From: Palsa-1150 sp964531095
Lineage (GTDB): Bacteria; Myxococcota_A; Polyangia; Polyangiales; Polyangiaceae
NCBI GenBank assembly: GCA_964531095.1
Contig: CAZHED010000012.1
Coordinates: 1 to 64,000, forward strand
Direction of reading: 5' to 3'
DNA length: 64,000 bases
Numbering within the stretch: position 1 is the first letter of the stretch; every line of letters begins with the position of its first letter. This document shows, in pieces, positions 24,349 to 33,179 of this stretch. The notes beneath the pieces are model-generated. The model saw only the letters and a list, made by a program, of their open reading frames with translations, did no database searches and was not told the origin of the DNA. The position numbers and the translations under genes were made by a program.

Positions 24349-25386
24349 ATGAAACCCTCTGCCGGAATCGGTTCCCTCGCTCTCTTGGCAATGGTCACCT
24401 GCGGCGGGAAGACCCAACCAGCCGACGCGCCTCCGGCTGCGGCCGCTGCGTCCTCCACTTCCGTCGCGAAGAACGGCGTGGTCGAGGCCGAACCATCGGT
24501 GCCGGGGGCGATCGCCGCGAGCGTTGCTCCGGCAGCCGATACGCCCAAGGCCGCCCGCCCCACGCCGGTCGCGAAGTGGGCAGACGTCGGACTCGCGAAG
24601 CCGGAGAGCATCGTTTACGACCCCGACGGGGATCGTTATCTGGTTTCGAACATCAACGGGGGCGGCCTCGCCAAAGACGACAACGGGTTTGTCTCGGTGC
24701 TCTCGCCCGAGGGTCCAGTCACGGCCCTCAAGTGGATCGAGGGCGGCAAGAACAAGGTCTCGCTCGACGGGCCCAAAGGACTCGTCTTGGTCAATGACCT
24801 TCTCTACGTCGCAGACATCACCAACGTGCGCGTGTTCGATCGGAAGACAGGCACGCCCAAAGGCTCGATCCCCGTGCCGACGTCGACCTCGCTCAATGAC
24901 ATCGCCGCCGCTCCCGACGGCAAGATCTACGTCTCGGACACGGCCAAGAAGGTCGGGGCGGACGGAAAGACGTTGGAGCCCAACGGAAACGACAGCATCT
25001 ACGTCATCGAAGACGGCAAGGCGCGAACGCTCGCAAAGCGAAAAGAGCTGGGCAGCCCGAACGGCATTCTCTGGACGGACCGCGGGCTCGTCGCCGTGAC
25101 GAACGACGCCTCCGGCGAGGTGTACCGTCTCGACGAGAAGCGCGAACGGCAGGACATCACGAAGCTGCCGACCGGCAACCTCGACGGCCTCCTCGCGCTC
25201 GGCGACTCGCTGCTTGTGACGAGTTGGGCCGGCAACGCGATCTATCGGGGCAAACTGGGAGGCTCATTCGAGGTGGTGATCGCCGACCTGAAGTCGCCGG
25301 CCGACATCGGCTACGACACGAAGCGCGGGCGCCTGCTCGTGCCGCTGCTCTTGGAGAACACTGTCCTGGCGTACGAGCTGAAATGA
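24349..25386 (+). CDS. SMP-30/NHL-type beta-propeller lipoprotein
   Basis: The 345-residue protein starts at ATG 24349 with AAAAGGAG upstream. A short signal peptide ends near MVTC (Cys18), then comes an Ala/Pro/Ser-rich linker, then repeated beta-propeller blades (ESIVYDPDGDRYLVSNINGG, GLVLVNDLLYVADITNVRVF, NDIAAAPDGKIYVSDTAKKV, GILWTDRGLVAVTNDASGEV). It resembles SMP-30/gluconolactonase-like and NHL proteins, but metal ligands and a lactonase site are not clear, so a sensing or binding role is equally possible. Confidence 0.82.
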   Translation: MKPSAGIGSLALLAMVTCGGKTQPADAPPAAAAASSTSVAKNGVVEAEPSVPGAIAASVAPAADTPKAARPTPVAKWADVGLAKPESIVYDPDGDRYLVSNINGGGLAKDDNGFVSVLSPEGPVTALKWIEGGKNKVSLDGPKGLVLVNDLLYVADITNVRVFDRKTGTPKGSIPVPTSTSLNDIAAAPDGKIYVSDTAKKVGADGKTLEPNGNDSIYVIEDGKARTLAKRKELGSPNGILWTDRGLVAVTNDASGEVYRLDEKRERQDITKLPTGNLDGLLALGDSLLVTSWAGNAIYRGKLGGSFEVVIADLKSPADIGYDTKRGRLLVPLLLENTVLAYELK

Positions 25387-25395
25387 GGGCTTGGA

Positions 25396-26610
25396 TCAGG
25401 GCTCGGCGGTGCGGATGGCCGCTGGGCCGCCGCTCAAAGGGATATGGGTGCCGGTGTCTTTGAGGGTGCTGCCGTCGTAGGAGAAGACCTGCACGTCTTT
25501 CGAAACCATGCAGCCGACGAGAATGCTCTTGCTGTCGGCGGTGAAGGCGGCACCCTGACACCACTGTCCGATCTCGATCTCCGAACCGCGCTTGAGGGTC
25601 TTGCCCTCGATTTTCACGACGACCATCTTTCCTTTCGTATTGTAAAAGGGAAAGGTCGTGGCTTTGTTGGTCCCGTTCTCGAGAATCGCGACGGCGTACG
25701 TGCTATCGGGCGCGATCTTCATTCCCTCGGGGCTCAGCCCCACGGAGACGGTATCCACCACGTGCGGCGTCAACGGAGGCGTGACCTCGAGATCGATCAG
25801 GCTCAACGTGTCGACGTCCCCTTGGGCGCCGCCATTGTTTGCCACGATGGCGAACTTGCCGTTCGAGGCGATATCCACGGAGTAGGGGCGTAGCCCGGCC
25901 CAGAAGTCCTTCACCCGAGTCACAGTCGTGCCCTCGATCTTGAGGAGCGTCAGCCGGCTGTCGCCGTCGTTGGTGGCGATGGCCAGCTTGCCGTCCGGAC
26001 TGATGGCCACCGAGGCTGTGCTCTTCGACTCCGGCACCGGCTTCTTGGCCAGGTCGGCCACCGGCACGGTGCCGACGTTGGTGACGACTCTGCCAGCGAT
26101 GCTCAGCACCGAGATGGTGCCCGCGTTGCGGTTGGCCACCAGCGCCAGCTTGCCGTCTCGGCTGATCGAGATCCCGGACGGCGAATCGCCGACCGTGACG
26201 GTGGCGATTACCTTGAATGGCCGGACGGTCATATCGATGATCGTCACGCGGTTGTCGGGGATCGCCTTCGTAGGATCGGCAGGATTGAGCTTCATCGGCG
26301 CGGTTACCAGGGCCAGCGACTCGGTCGGGGTGACCGCAACGCTCAAGGGCGGCCCGTTCACGCTGCCGGGGGCTTCCAATTCGAAGGCCCGCTTTGGGGG
26401 CGAGGTCGTAAGGTCGATGAAGCTGACTGTGTCCTCTTTGACCGGCGCAGGGAGCACCGACAAAACCCCGCTGTCGAGGAATTGCTTGTTGTCGTTGCTG
26501 GTGACGGCCCAGCGCGGAATGACGACGCTCTTGGCGGTCGAGGCCGGGGCGCAAAGGGTGCAGGACACAAGAATGAGCAAACCGCTTCGCGAGAGAATCG
26601 AGGGCTGCAT
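25396..26610 (-). CDS. Exported YVTN/YncE-type beta-propeller protein
   Basis: The 404-residue protein has a cleavable signal peptide (LLILVSCTLCAPASTAKS) and a series of YVTN-like blades (NRVTIIDMTVRPFKVIATVT, SPSGISISRDGKLALVANRN, STASVAISPDGKLAIATNDG, PYSVDIASNGKFAIVANNGG). ATG 26610 has AAGGAG six bases upstream. Such seven-bladed propellers usually bind proteins or surface polymers; no enzymatic residues are visible. Only 9 bp separate it from the convergent SMP-30-type gene. Confidence 0.82.
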   Translation of the reverse strand: MQPSILSRSGLLILVSCTLCAPASTAKSVVIPRWAVTSNDNKQFLDSGVLSVLPAPVKEDTVSFIDLTTSPPKRAFELEAPGSVNGPPLSVAVTPTESLALVTAPMKLNPADPTKAIPDNRVTIIDMTVRPFKVIATVTVGDSPSGISISRDGKLALVANRNAGTISVLSIAGRVVTNVGTVPVADLAKKPVPESKSTASVAISPDGKLAIATNDGDSRLTLLKIEGTTVTRVKDFWAGLRPYSVDIASNGKFAIVANNGGAQGDVDTLSLIDLEVTPPLTPHVVDTVSVGLSPEGMKIAPDSTYAVAILENGTNKATTFPFYNTKGKMVVVKIEGKTLKRGSEIEIGQWCQGAAFTADSKSILVGCMVSKDVQVFSYDGSTLKDTGTHIPLSGGPAAIRTAEP

Positions 26611-26765
26611 GGGCACTCCTTCCGAGCAGAACTTCCGAAGTCGATCAGGGGGACCGCGTCCACCGAGCCCGGAAGCGCAGAATTGTCCGTGATGTACACG
26701 CCTGGTGTCATGGCGTACCGTCTCGCCCCGTTCGCACCGCGCCCGTCGGCACGAAGGAGCTTGCC

Positions 26766-27569
26766 ATGGTTCACGAGCATTGGTCACGATGCATGACTCC
26801 GCTCCTTTGGCTGGCCGCAGCATGTTCCTCGGCGACCCCCCCCGGCCCGATGGAAGGCTTGGCCGACGGGGCCGGCTCTTCGGCGCAGGACGCGGCGGGT
26901 CCCGCGCCAGGGGAGTCGGCATCCGCGGAGGCAAGTACGCCCGGCCTCGACACTGGCACGTTCGAGGCGGCGACTGTCGACACGGACTCCGGCGGTTCGG
27001 CTGCTGCGGAGGTTGACGCGAGCGCAACGGGCGATGCAAGCCCGCCGGGCGATGCAAGCCCGCCGGGTGACGCAACCATGCCGGGTGACGCAAGCCGTCT
27101 CGGGGACACGGGCACGGCGCCCGACGCGGCGTCGGGGCAGTATTCGTTGACGCTCAACGCAACGAAGCCTTACGCGCTGGGCGCTGAGCACCTGGGCAAG
27201 ACCGTGTACGGCAGGGTCCTCGATACGACCCCCGGGGCGAACATGGCTCAAGTGGGCGCCATCCTGAGCACGCCCGTGACCCCAGGCCAGCAGGTCAAGT
27301 GGGTCTGGCCCAACGTCCTTGTCGCCGGACATACGTACGTGCTCGGAATGTTCTCCGACGACGCGATGAGCATGACGTGCGTACCGAACACCGATGCAGG
27401 ATGGATTTTCCAGATCGCCCCGCCCGCGGGCGGCGGCACAAAAGCCGTTCCCGTGACAGGCGACGTCGTGATTCCTTGGATCACCCCCGTGCCGCGTTCG
27501 GACGCGACCAAGTGCCAATACTTCCCCGCGGGCCCCATCACGAACGCGACGGCTGTTCCCCCTGGGTGA
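26766..27569 (+). CDS. Lipoprotein with Asp/Ala/Pro repeat linker
   Basis: The 267-residue protein starts at ATG 26766 with AAGGAG upstream. Its signal sequence is MTPLLWLAAACSS with the lipid Cys near residue 20. A linker of about 100 residues is acidic and includes a six-residue repeat (GDASPP, GDASPP, GDATMP, GDASRL) encoded by an 18-bp tandem repeat near 27029-27105. The C-terminal domain of about 140 residues is beta-rich, with two Cys, and resembles other myxobacterial lipoproteins of unknown role. It is divergent from the YVTN gene. Confidence 0.77.
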   Translation: MVHEHWSRCMTPLLWLAAACSSATPPGPMEGLADGAGSSAQDAAGPAPGESASAEASTPGLDTGTFEAATVDTDSGGSAAAEVDASATGDASPPGDASPPGDATMPGDASRLGDTGTAPDAASGQYSLTLNATKPYALGAEHLGKTVYGRVLDTTPGANMAQVGAILSTPVTPGQQVKWVWPNVLVAGHTYVLGMFSDDAMSMTCVPNTDAGWIFQIAPPAGGGTKAVPVTGDVVIPWITPVPRSDATKCQYFPAGPITNATAVPPG

Positions 27570-27641
27570 GCCATGCACGTGGCGCGGGGGCGACCGGATG
27601 GACATACCGATTCGAGCCGCGCGCGCAGGCCGCGGCGTACG

Positions 27642-29093
27642 TCAACCGCCGCTGGGTGCGTCGCGAGCCGCGTCGGTCCCGGTATCGCCACCCGCCTCCC
27701 GGGGCACCGCGCTGTCGACCGCCGCGTCTGTCCCGATGGTGCCGGTGCCCGAATCGGGATTCATCATCATCGGGGGGTTGCGGCAGATCGTGATTCCTCC
27801 CGGGGCGCCTCCTCCGGCGCGGCAGACGAGGCCCCCGGTACACTCCGCAGTCGTCTGGCAAACTTGGGCGTTTCCCATGCCACAAGTAGCCTGGCACAGC
27901 GCAATGTCGTTGCCCTGGCCGCCCGCGCCGCCGAACGTGACGCAGCAGATGTTCGGCGCCGCGCAATTCGCCTGGCCGGTGCACGTGTAGCTGTCGTTTC
28001 CGTTATTGTCGCAGGACGTGAGGGCGGAGCACATGAGATTCCCGCCGCCGCCGCCGCCGCCCGAGCAGCACACCTGGGGAGCGGTGCACGCCGCCGCTCC
28101 GCAGGGGATCGTTCCAGTGCCTTGCGATGAGCCCGGCGGAATGAGCGGGGGCTGGCACGTCGTGATGCCGGGCGCGCCACCGCCGCCGCGGCAGACCTGG
28201 CCGGTGGGGCACTCCGCATCCATCTGGCAAACTTGGGCGTTTCCCATGCCGCAGGTGGCCTGGCACAGCGCAACGTCGTTGCCCTGGCCGCCCGCGCCGC
28301 CGTACGTGACGCAGCAGATGTTCGGTGCCGCGCAATTCGCCTGGCCGGTGCACGTATAGCTGTCGTTTCCGCTGTTGTCGCAGGCCATGAGGGCGGAGCA
28401 CATGAGATTCCCGCCGCCACCGCCGCCCCCCGAGCAGCACACCTGAGGAGCGGTGCACGGCGCGGCTCCGCAGGCGATCGTTCCGGTGCCTTGCGACGAG
28501 CCCGGCGGAATGAGCGGGGGCTGGCACGTCGTGATGCCGGGCGCGCCACCGCCGCCGCGGCAGACCTGGCCGGCGGGGCACTCGGCATCCATCTGGCAAA
28601 CTTGGGCCGCGTTTCGCCCGCCGCAGGTGGCTTGGCAGGCCGCCACGTCGTTTTGTCCGCGGCCCATTCCACGCGTGACACAGCAAATGTTCGGTGTCGC
28701 GCAATTCGCCTTACCGGTGCACGTGTAGCTGTCGTTCCCGCCACTGTTGCAGGCCGTGAGGCTCGAGCATGCGGGGTCCGGATTGCCGCCCGAGCAGCAC
28801 ACGTCCGGCGCGTTGCACGTTGCACCTCCGCACGTGACCATTCCCGTGCCGGGCGTCGCGCCGCGGGGGATGATCGAGCCGGCGTCCGCGGCGCCGATGC
28901 CGCTGCTGCTGCCGCTGCTTCCCGAGCCGCCGCTGCTGCTGCCACTGCCACTGCTTCCACCGCTGCTTCCGCTCGACGTGGCCACGTCGGCGCCGGAGTC
29001 TGCCTGGTTCGGACCCGCGGTCGTGCCACCCCCGCAGGCCGCGATCGCGGACGCTCCCAGCAGGACGAAGACAAGTGCTCTCGGGTAGTTCAT
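27642..29093 (-). CDS. Lipoprotein with three Cys-rich 120-123-residue repeats
   Basis: The 483-residue protein starts at ATG 29093 (GAGG upstream). The signal peptide ends IAAC (Cys20), then comes a Gly/Ser linker, then three tandem modules at residues 82-201, 202-324 and 325-447. Each has about 16 cysteines with the order CGAAPCTAPQVCCSGG, DSYTCTGQANCAAPNICCVT, CQATCGMGNAQVCQMDAEC and GGGGAPGITTCQPP. Repeats 2 and 3 are nearly identical. The many disulphides suggest a rigid surface or secreted adhesin or scaffold; no enzymatic motif is seen. The last repeat ends in an acidic Asp/Ala tail. Confidence 0.82.
   Translation of the reverse strand: MNYPRALVFVLLGASAIAACGGGTTAGPNQADSGADVATSSGSSGGSSGSGSSSGGSGSSGSSSGIGAADAGSIIPRGATPGTGMVTCGGATCNAPDVCCSGGNPDPACSSLTACNSGGNDSYTCTGKANCATPNICCVTRGMGRGQNDVAACQATCGGRNAAQVCQMDAECPAGQVCRGGGGAPGITTCQPPLIPPGSSQGTGTIACGAAPCTAPQVCCSGGGGGGGNLMCSALMACDNSGNDSYTCTGQANCAAPNICCVTYGGAGGQGNDVALCQATCGMGNAQVCQMDAECPTGQVCRGGGGAPGITTCQPPLIPPGSSQGTGTIPCGAAACTAPQVCCSGGGGGGGNLMCSALTSCDNNGNDSYTCTGQANCAAPNICCVTFGGAGGQGNDIALCQATCGMGNAQVCQTTAECTGGLVCRAGGGAPGGITICRNPPMMMNPDSGTGTIGTDAAVDSAVPREAGGDTGTDAARDAPSGG
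27753..28850 (-). repeat. Three 360-369-bp tandem repeats inside the Cys-rich lipoprotein gene
   Basis: Units lie at 28491-28850, 28122-28490 and 27753-28121. The second and third are almost identical in DNA sequence, implying recent duplication or gene conversion; the first has diverged most. Confidence 0.8.
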
Positions 29094-29325
29094 CGAAACC
29101 TCAATGGGCTCATGTTCGTGCGCACCATGGAACGGCGAGACGCGCCTGCGCGCGGGCGCGGGCGATGCCAGTGGTCGCGAGTGGTAAGTAACCGCACCCA
29201 CGCATCGCAGGCATGCCGCTCGGCATTTTTCGAACCGCGCCGCCTTGCATCACTGCGTGCACGCGAACTCCCTTCGATCGACCTCCTCCTCGGGGCCACC
29301 GCCGTCGTCCGTCAAGGGGAGGAAA

Positions 29326-30513
29326 TCAAGGAGAGGGGGCGAATCCGAAGGCGACCGCCCGAGCCTCCTCCGCGGCAAAGCCGTTCCCATAGAGCGCGAG
29401 ATAGCTCCGGGCGGCAAGCGCGGCGCCCGCGTGATCTCCCGCCTGGGTCAGTACGCGGAAGCGAGCGACGTAGGCGTCTTGCGTCAAGGGCGATGACGGA
29501 TAGCGGCGAACGAATTCCTCCAGGAGGGCCCCTGCGCGCGCACGATCGCCATGATCGCGAGCGTTCATCGCGTCAGAGAACAACTGGTTCTGATTCGCCA
29601 GGTCGGTCGGGCCCAGCTTTCCTCCGAGGTCCTTGCTTCCTGCGTCGATGACCACCGAGCCCGCCTTAACGGCCTCTCGGCTGGCTCGCGGGATGGGTCG
29701 CGGGCCTGGAGAAGCCGGGGAGCCCCTCGCGGGATCCGTGCTCGGTTCGGAGCGCGTAGCTGACGCGTTCGCGACCGACGAGGTCCACTCGGCACCGGCG
29801 TCGAGCAGCACCTCGAGATCGCCGTGCCGCACGGTCACGACGCCGTCCGTCACCGCCACCTTCGTTCGCGGATCGTCGGACTGCCCCGATTTCGTCACTT
29901 CCACCGAAAATGCCGTTCCGTGCACCGAAACGAGGGCATTCGGGGTTCGGACCGAAAAAGAGTGACCGCGCGGCAGCTTCGGGACCTGTACGCGAACGAG
30001 GCCCAGCTCGAGCACCAATTCTTCGCGGCCTTGGCCCGCCTGTTTCGTATCCGGGAGCGCGAGGCGGGTCTCCGGCCCCACCACGATCTCGACGCCGCTC
30101 ACGAGCTGCAGCCGCGACGTGCTTGCCCGGTCCGTCGCGACGCGGGAATGGGAGGCGAGAGGCAGGGCGCTGGAAACGGGTGACGGCGCGGGGAGCTCAC
30201 GTCCGCTCACGATCGCGTGCGACGTGCCCGACTGCATGTAAAGGCGACCCACGACGGCTTCCGCCGGCACGCCCGAACGACGGACCCAGCCTCCCGCGAC
30301 CACGAGAGCCACGGCAGCGGCGGCGGCCAGACCCCACCGGAGCGATGGGCGATTCCAAATCGATCGCTTTTCGCGAGTCGCCAGCATGGCGCTCGCCATG
30401 GCGTCGACCACTCGCGTCCTCGTCGCGTCGGGCATGGCAGACCAATCGACCGGCACTGGGAGGCGTGACCACCTCGCAAGGATCTCGGGACGCTTCGGCC
30501 GTCTACGGCTCAT
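29326..30513 (-). CDS. FecR-domain protein with C-terminal TPR-like region
   Basis: The 395-residue protein has a cytoplasmic N-terminal segment of about 55 residues, one membrane helix (about 59-76), and a periplasmic FecR domain (SRLQLVSGVEIVVGPETRLA, LELGLVRVQVPKL, TPNALVSVHGTAFSVEVT). It ends in a helical TPR-like stretch (SDAMNARDHGDRARAGALLE). FecR proteins act as membrane regulators of ECF sigma factors. The start overlaps the sigma gene stop (ATGA), so it is probably the cognate regulator. No TonB receptor gene is nearby, so the classical iron-citrate signal is unlikely. Confidence 0.85.
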   Translation of the reverse strand: MSRRRPKRPEILARWSRLPVPVDWSAMPDATRTRVVDAMASAMLATREKRSIWNRPSLRWGLAAAAAVALVVAGGWVRRSGVPAEAVVGRLYMQSGTSHAIVSGRELPAPSPVSSALPLASHSRVATDRASTSRLQLVSGVEIVVGPETRLALPDTKQAGQGREELVLELGLVRVQVPKLPRGHSFSVRTPNALVSVHGTAFSVEVTKSGQSDDPRTKVAVTDGVVTVRHGDLEVLLDAGAEWTSSVANASATRSEPSTDPARGSPASPGPRPIPRASREAVKAGSVVIDAGSKDLGGKLGPTDLANQNQLFSDAMNARDHGDRARAGALLEEFVRRYPSSPLTQDAYVARFRVLTQAGDHAGAALAARSYLALYGNGFAAEEARAVAFGFAPSP

Positions 30514-31178
30514 GGGGTACTGCCCTTCTCTGCGCCATGGGCTGCCTCGCCGAGCCTGCCGAGAAGGTCCCGTCTGCCGCGGACGAGGCGCGACTGTGCC
30601 GCGGATAGGGAGATGCCGAGCATGCTGGAGATCTCCGCGAGCTCGTGACCCAACACGTCGTGCAGCACGACGACCATCGCCTTCTTCGGGTTCATCGCGG
30701 CAAGATGCCCTTGGACGGCAAGGATTTCCTGGCGAACGCTCGCGTCTCGTTCGGCGTCACCGACAGCCGGCCGGTCGGGCACATCCCCGAGCTCGATGGC
30801 ATCGAAGACGCGACGGGCGCGCCGGCGCGCGCGGAGAGCGTTGAATGCTACGTGCGCGGCCACCGAGGACGCCCAGGTCGAAAGGCGACAGTTTCTGGCG
30901 AAACGCCCGCGCACCAGCGTGATGACGATCTGCTCGAACGTGGCCTGCACCAGGTCTTCATGTTCGCGATCCCTCCGGCCAAGGAGACGACACAGGGTGG
31001 AATGAATCACCGAGATGAGTCGATCGTACAGCGCCCCGGCGGCGCGAACGTCGCGCCGAAGGACGGCCTCGATGAGCGCATCGTCGTCGAGCGGCTCCGC
31101 GGGTGGCGCGGACACGACCGAGCGCGGCGCCAGCCGCAGCCAGCGGTCCCGTTTTTGGATTCGTTTGGGCGAGTTCAC
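30510..31178 (-). CDS. ECF sigma factor paired with the FecR-type regulator
   Basis: The 222-residue protein contains sigma region 2 (AGALYDRLISVIHSTLCRLL, then EDLVQATFEQIVITLVRGRF) and region 4 (MVVVLHDVLGHELAEISSML, then SAAQSRLVRGRRDLLGRL). The start is GTG 31178; the first 30 residues are basic. It would direct RNA polymerase to promoters under control of the membrane-bound FecR protein encoded immediately downstream with a 4-base overlap. No matching promoter pair was identified in the window. Confidence 0.87.
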   Translation of the reverse strand: MNSPKRIQKRDRWLRLAPRSVVSAPPAEPLDDDALIEAVLRRDVRAAGALYDRLISVIHSTLCRLLGRRDREHEDLVQATFEQIVITLVRGRFARNCRLSTWASSVAAHVAFNALRARRRARRVFDAIELGDVPDRPAVGDAERDASVRQEILAVQGHLAAMNPKKAMVVVLHDVLGHELAEISSMLGISLSAAQSRLVRGRRDLLGRLGEAAHGAEKGSTP

Positions 31179-31271
31179 TCCCGGGCTTTTCCGCTTCTAC
31201 GAGGAGTCTGTACCCGGCGGCCGGTCGGCGCAGGCAGGTTCGGCGCCATTTGTTGCGCCGAGCGTTCGTGC

Positions 31272-32201
31272 TCAGGGCAAACCAAGGCGCAGACCCGCCA
31301 GGATGCCGACGTCGACGGCAGGTACGTGGGCCGCCACGTGGCCATGGGCCGTGAAGTCGGTGCTGCCCGCCATCTCGCTCAGCGTACCGCCGGCGACGAC
31401 CCCCATGGTGTCGGACACCATCCATGACAGGTCGAGTGCCTCGCCGACCCCGCCGACCCACTGCCCTCCGGCTCCCGTGACTTTGGAGCCAGGATCCACC
31501 CCGGTCGCTTCGACGAGCTCGACCCGAGCATTCGCGCGAAGGGCGAGCTCCACGCGCTCTCGCAAGCGAAGGACGACGAGCCCGATTCCAGCCGATGCAT
31601 TCGGCCGGACGATCGATAGGGAGTCGATGCTCACGGCCTGTACGGTGCACCCGAGGGCTCCGAAGAAAAACCAGGAACGCCTCAGCATGGACGAGACGCG
31701 CACCTCTCCACCAACGGCAGGCGACGACAGTTGGGCACCGGCCGTGCTCACGAGCTCGGCGTCGATCCATGAGCGGGTCGGACCGATGGGGACAGCGGCC
31801 ACGGTCGAGTCGCGCCGGTCGGCGGGCGTGGTCCCGGGTGGCGGCTGCGGGCCTGGCGCCGCCGAATCCCGAGCCGCGGCTTCGCCGACCAGCGTGGCGA
31901 TCGCAAAGCCCGCCGTCCGCCATCGCTCGACCTCGGGGTCGGTCGGAGAGAATGACAGCATTCGCACCTGCCACTGCGGCGCTCCCCGGACGCGCAACCC
32001 CACGTCGATGCGAGCCGCGGAGTGCTCGGGGTTTTCCCAGCTCACGACGGCGATCGCGCTGCCTTCGCGCGCCGGGACCGCATCTTGGCCGAACACGCAC
32101 GTTCCCGGATTCATCCCGATGTTGCATGCCTCGAGCAGTGCATGGCTGCCGGGCGATGCCTGGTCGGAGGCGGCGAGCTCCAATACGACGGCCACACTCA
32201 T
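31272..32201 (-). CDS. Hypothetical protein upstream of the ECF-FecR pair
   Basis: The 309-residue protein from ATG 32201 (MSVAVVLELAASDQASPGSH) has no signal peptide. It has a Pro/Ala-rich middle (about 110-135) and a C-terminal half of alternating hydrophobic strands (SSMLRRSWFFFGALGCTVQA, NASAGIGLVVLRLRERVELA) ending GILAGLRLGLP, like an outer-membrane or cell-envelope beta-structure. I recognise no family. It is 93 bp upstream of the sigma gene and 58 bp downstream of a Cys-rich lipoprotein, all on one strand. Confidence 0.68.
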   Translation of the reverse strand: MSVAVVLELAASDQASPGSHALLEACNIGMNPGTCVFGQDAVPAREGSAIAVVSWENPEHSAARIDVGLRVRGAPQWQVRMLSFSPTDPEVERWRTAGFAIATLVGEAAARDSAAPGPQPPPGTTPADRRDSTVAAVPIGPTRSWIDAELVSTAGAQLSSPAVGGEVRVSSMLRRSWFFFGALGCTVQAVSIDSLSIVRPNASAGIGLVVLRLRERVELALRANARVELVEATGVDPGSKVTGAGGQWVGGVGEALDLSWMVSDTMGVVAGGTLSEMAGSTDFTAHGHVAAHVPAVDVGILAGLRLGLP

Positions 32202-32259
32202 CGAATGTGCCCGCGGCGGGCGCCTGCCCGAATGTCTCGACCCGCCTCGCGGCGTTCCT

Positions 32260-33003
32260 TCAGTGGCATTCGAGTGTCGTGGGGGAGCACGCGCCGCCCT
32301 CTCGGCAATCCCTCGAGTCGACGCATTGGACGCACGTGTCGAAGTAACACTTGGGCTGGTCGGGGGGGCACTGCAAATCGCCGACGCAGTCTGCACATGC
32401 GCCGTACGCGTGATCGCAGACGTCGGCCGGATCGGAGACGGAGCACTCGATGTCTGTTGCGCACGGCCTGACGCAAGTGCCCGAAACCGGGTTGCATTTC
32501 GATTCAGGTGAGCCCGCGCAAGTCGAATCCGAGAAGCACTGCACACACACGGAAAAAGTGGGATCACAGAGCGGTGTGTCGAAGCTCGTGCGACAGTCCT
32601 TGTCCGAGCTGCAAGGCACACCCGCCCGACCTCCTGCGTCTTGCCGCGCGCTCGCATCGGCCGCGTCATCGAAGAAAACGTCGGAAGCCTGATCCGGTGG
32701 CGCGTCTGCGGCGCCGGCGAACCGATCGCGATCGGAAGCATCGCTCCGCGCATCGACCACGGTCGCATCGAGCACCGCTTCGTCTACATCGGTCGCGTCG
32801 AGACCGCCGCCGCTGTCCGAAAGGCCTCCATCTGCCGTATCCCCGCGGCCGTCCGGGAAGAGCTCAATGCGACTGTTCGAGCACGCAACGAGGAGCACGA
32901 TCGCACACGCGCACAATAGGTGCTGGCCGCGGTCCGGCCCCGTCGCTCCACCTTGCGGACGCTTGGTCAGACTCCGCGAAGACTGGCTCGACGGCATCCT
33001 CAT
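32260..33003 (-). CDS. Cys-rich Asp-linker lipoprotein
   Basis: The protein is about 247 residues. Its signal region IVLLVACSNS gives the lipidated Cys, followed by an Asp-rich linker (DATDVDEAVLDATVVDARSD) and about 18 Cys in a C-terminal module (VPCSSDKDCRTSFDTPLCDP, CVQCFSDSTC, ADCVGDLQCPPDQPKCYFDT). The spacing suggests tandem small disulphide-rich units typical of myxobacterial surface lipoproteins. Start choice is uncertain: ATG 33003 or 32997 are in frame, and TTG 33018 has a distant AAGGG. Confidence 0.75.
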   Translation of the reverse strand: MRMPSSQSSRSLTKRPQGGATGPDRGQHLLCACAIVLLVACSNSRIELFPDGRGDTADGGLSDSGGGLDATDVDEAVLDATVVDARSDASDRDRFAGAADAPPDQASDVFFDDAADASARQDAGGRAGVPCSSDKDCRTSFDTPLCDPTFSVCVQCFSDSTCAGSPESKCNPVSGTCVRPCATDIECSVSDPADVCDHAYGACADCVGDLQCPPDQPKCYFDTCVQCVDSRDCREGGACSPTTLECH

Positions 33004-33179
33004 GGTGTGAGGTGGCAACCCTGGCGCACCCTTGAGCCATCATCTCGGGGACGACGGGCGTCGGAGGTCATGCGAGTGGTCTCCCCGCATTTCTAGTACC
33101 CGCTCCCCCTCTCGACCAGGCAACTGCGCTGCCCCCTTCGGCAGCTCGCAATCACCGGTCAACGGCACAGAGTGCCCTT

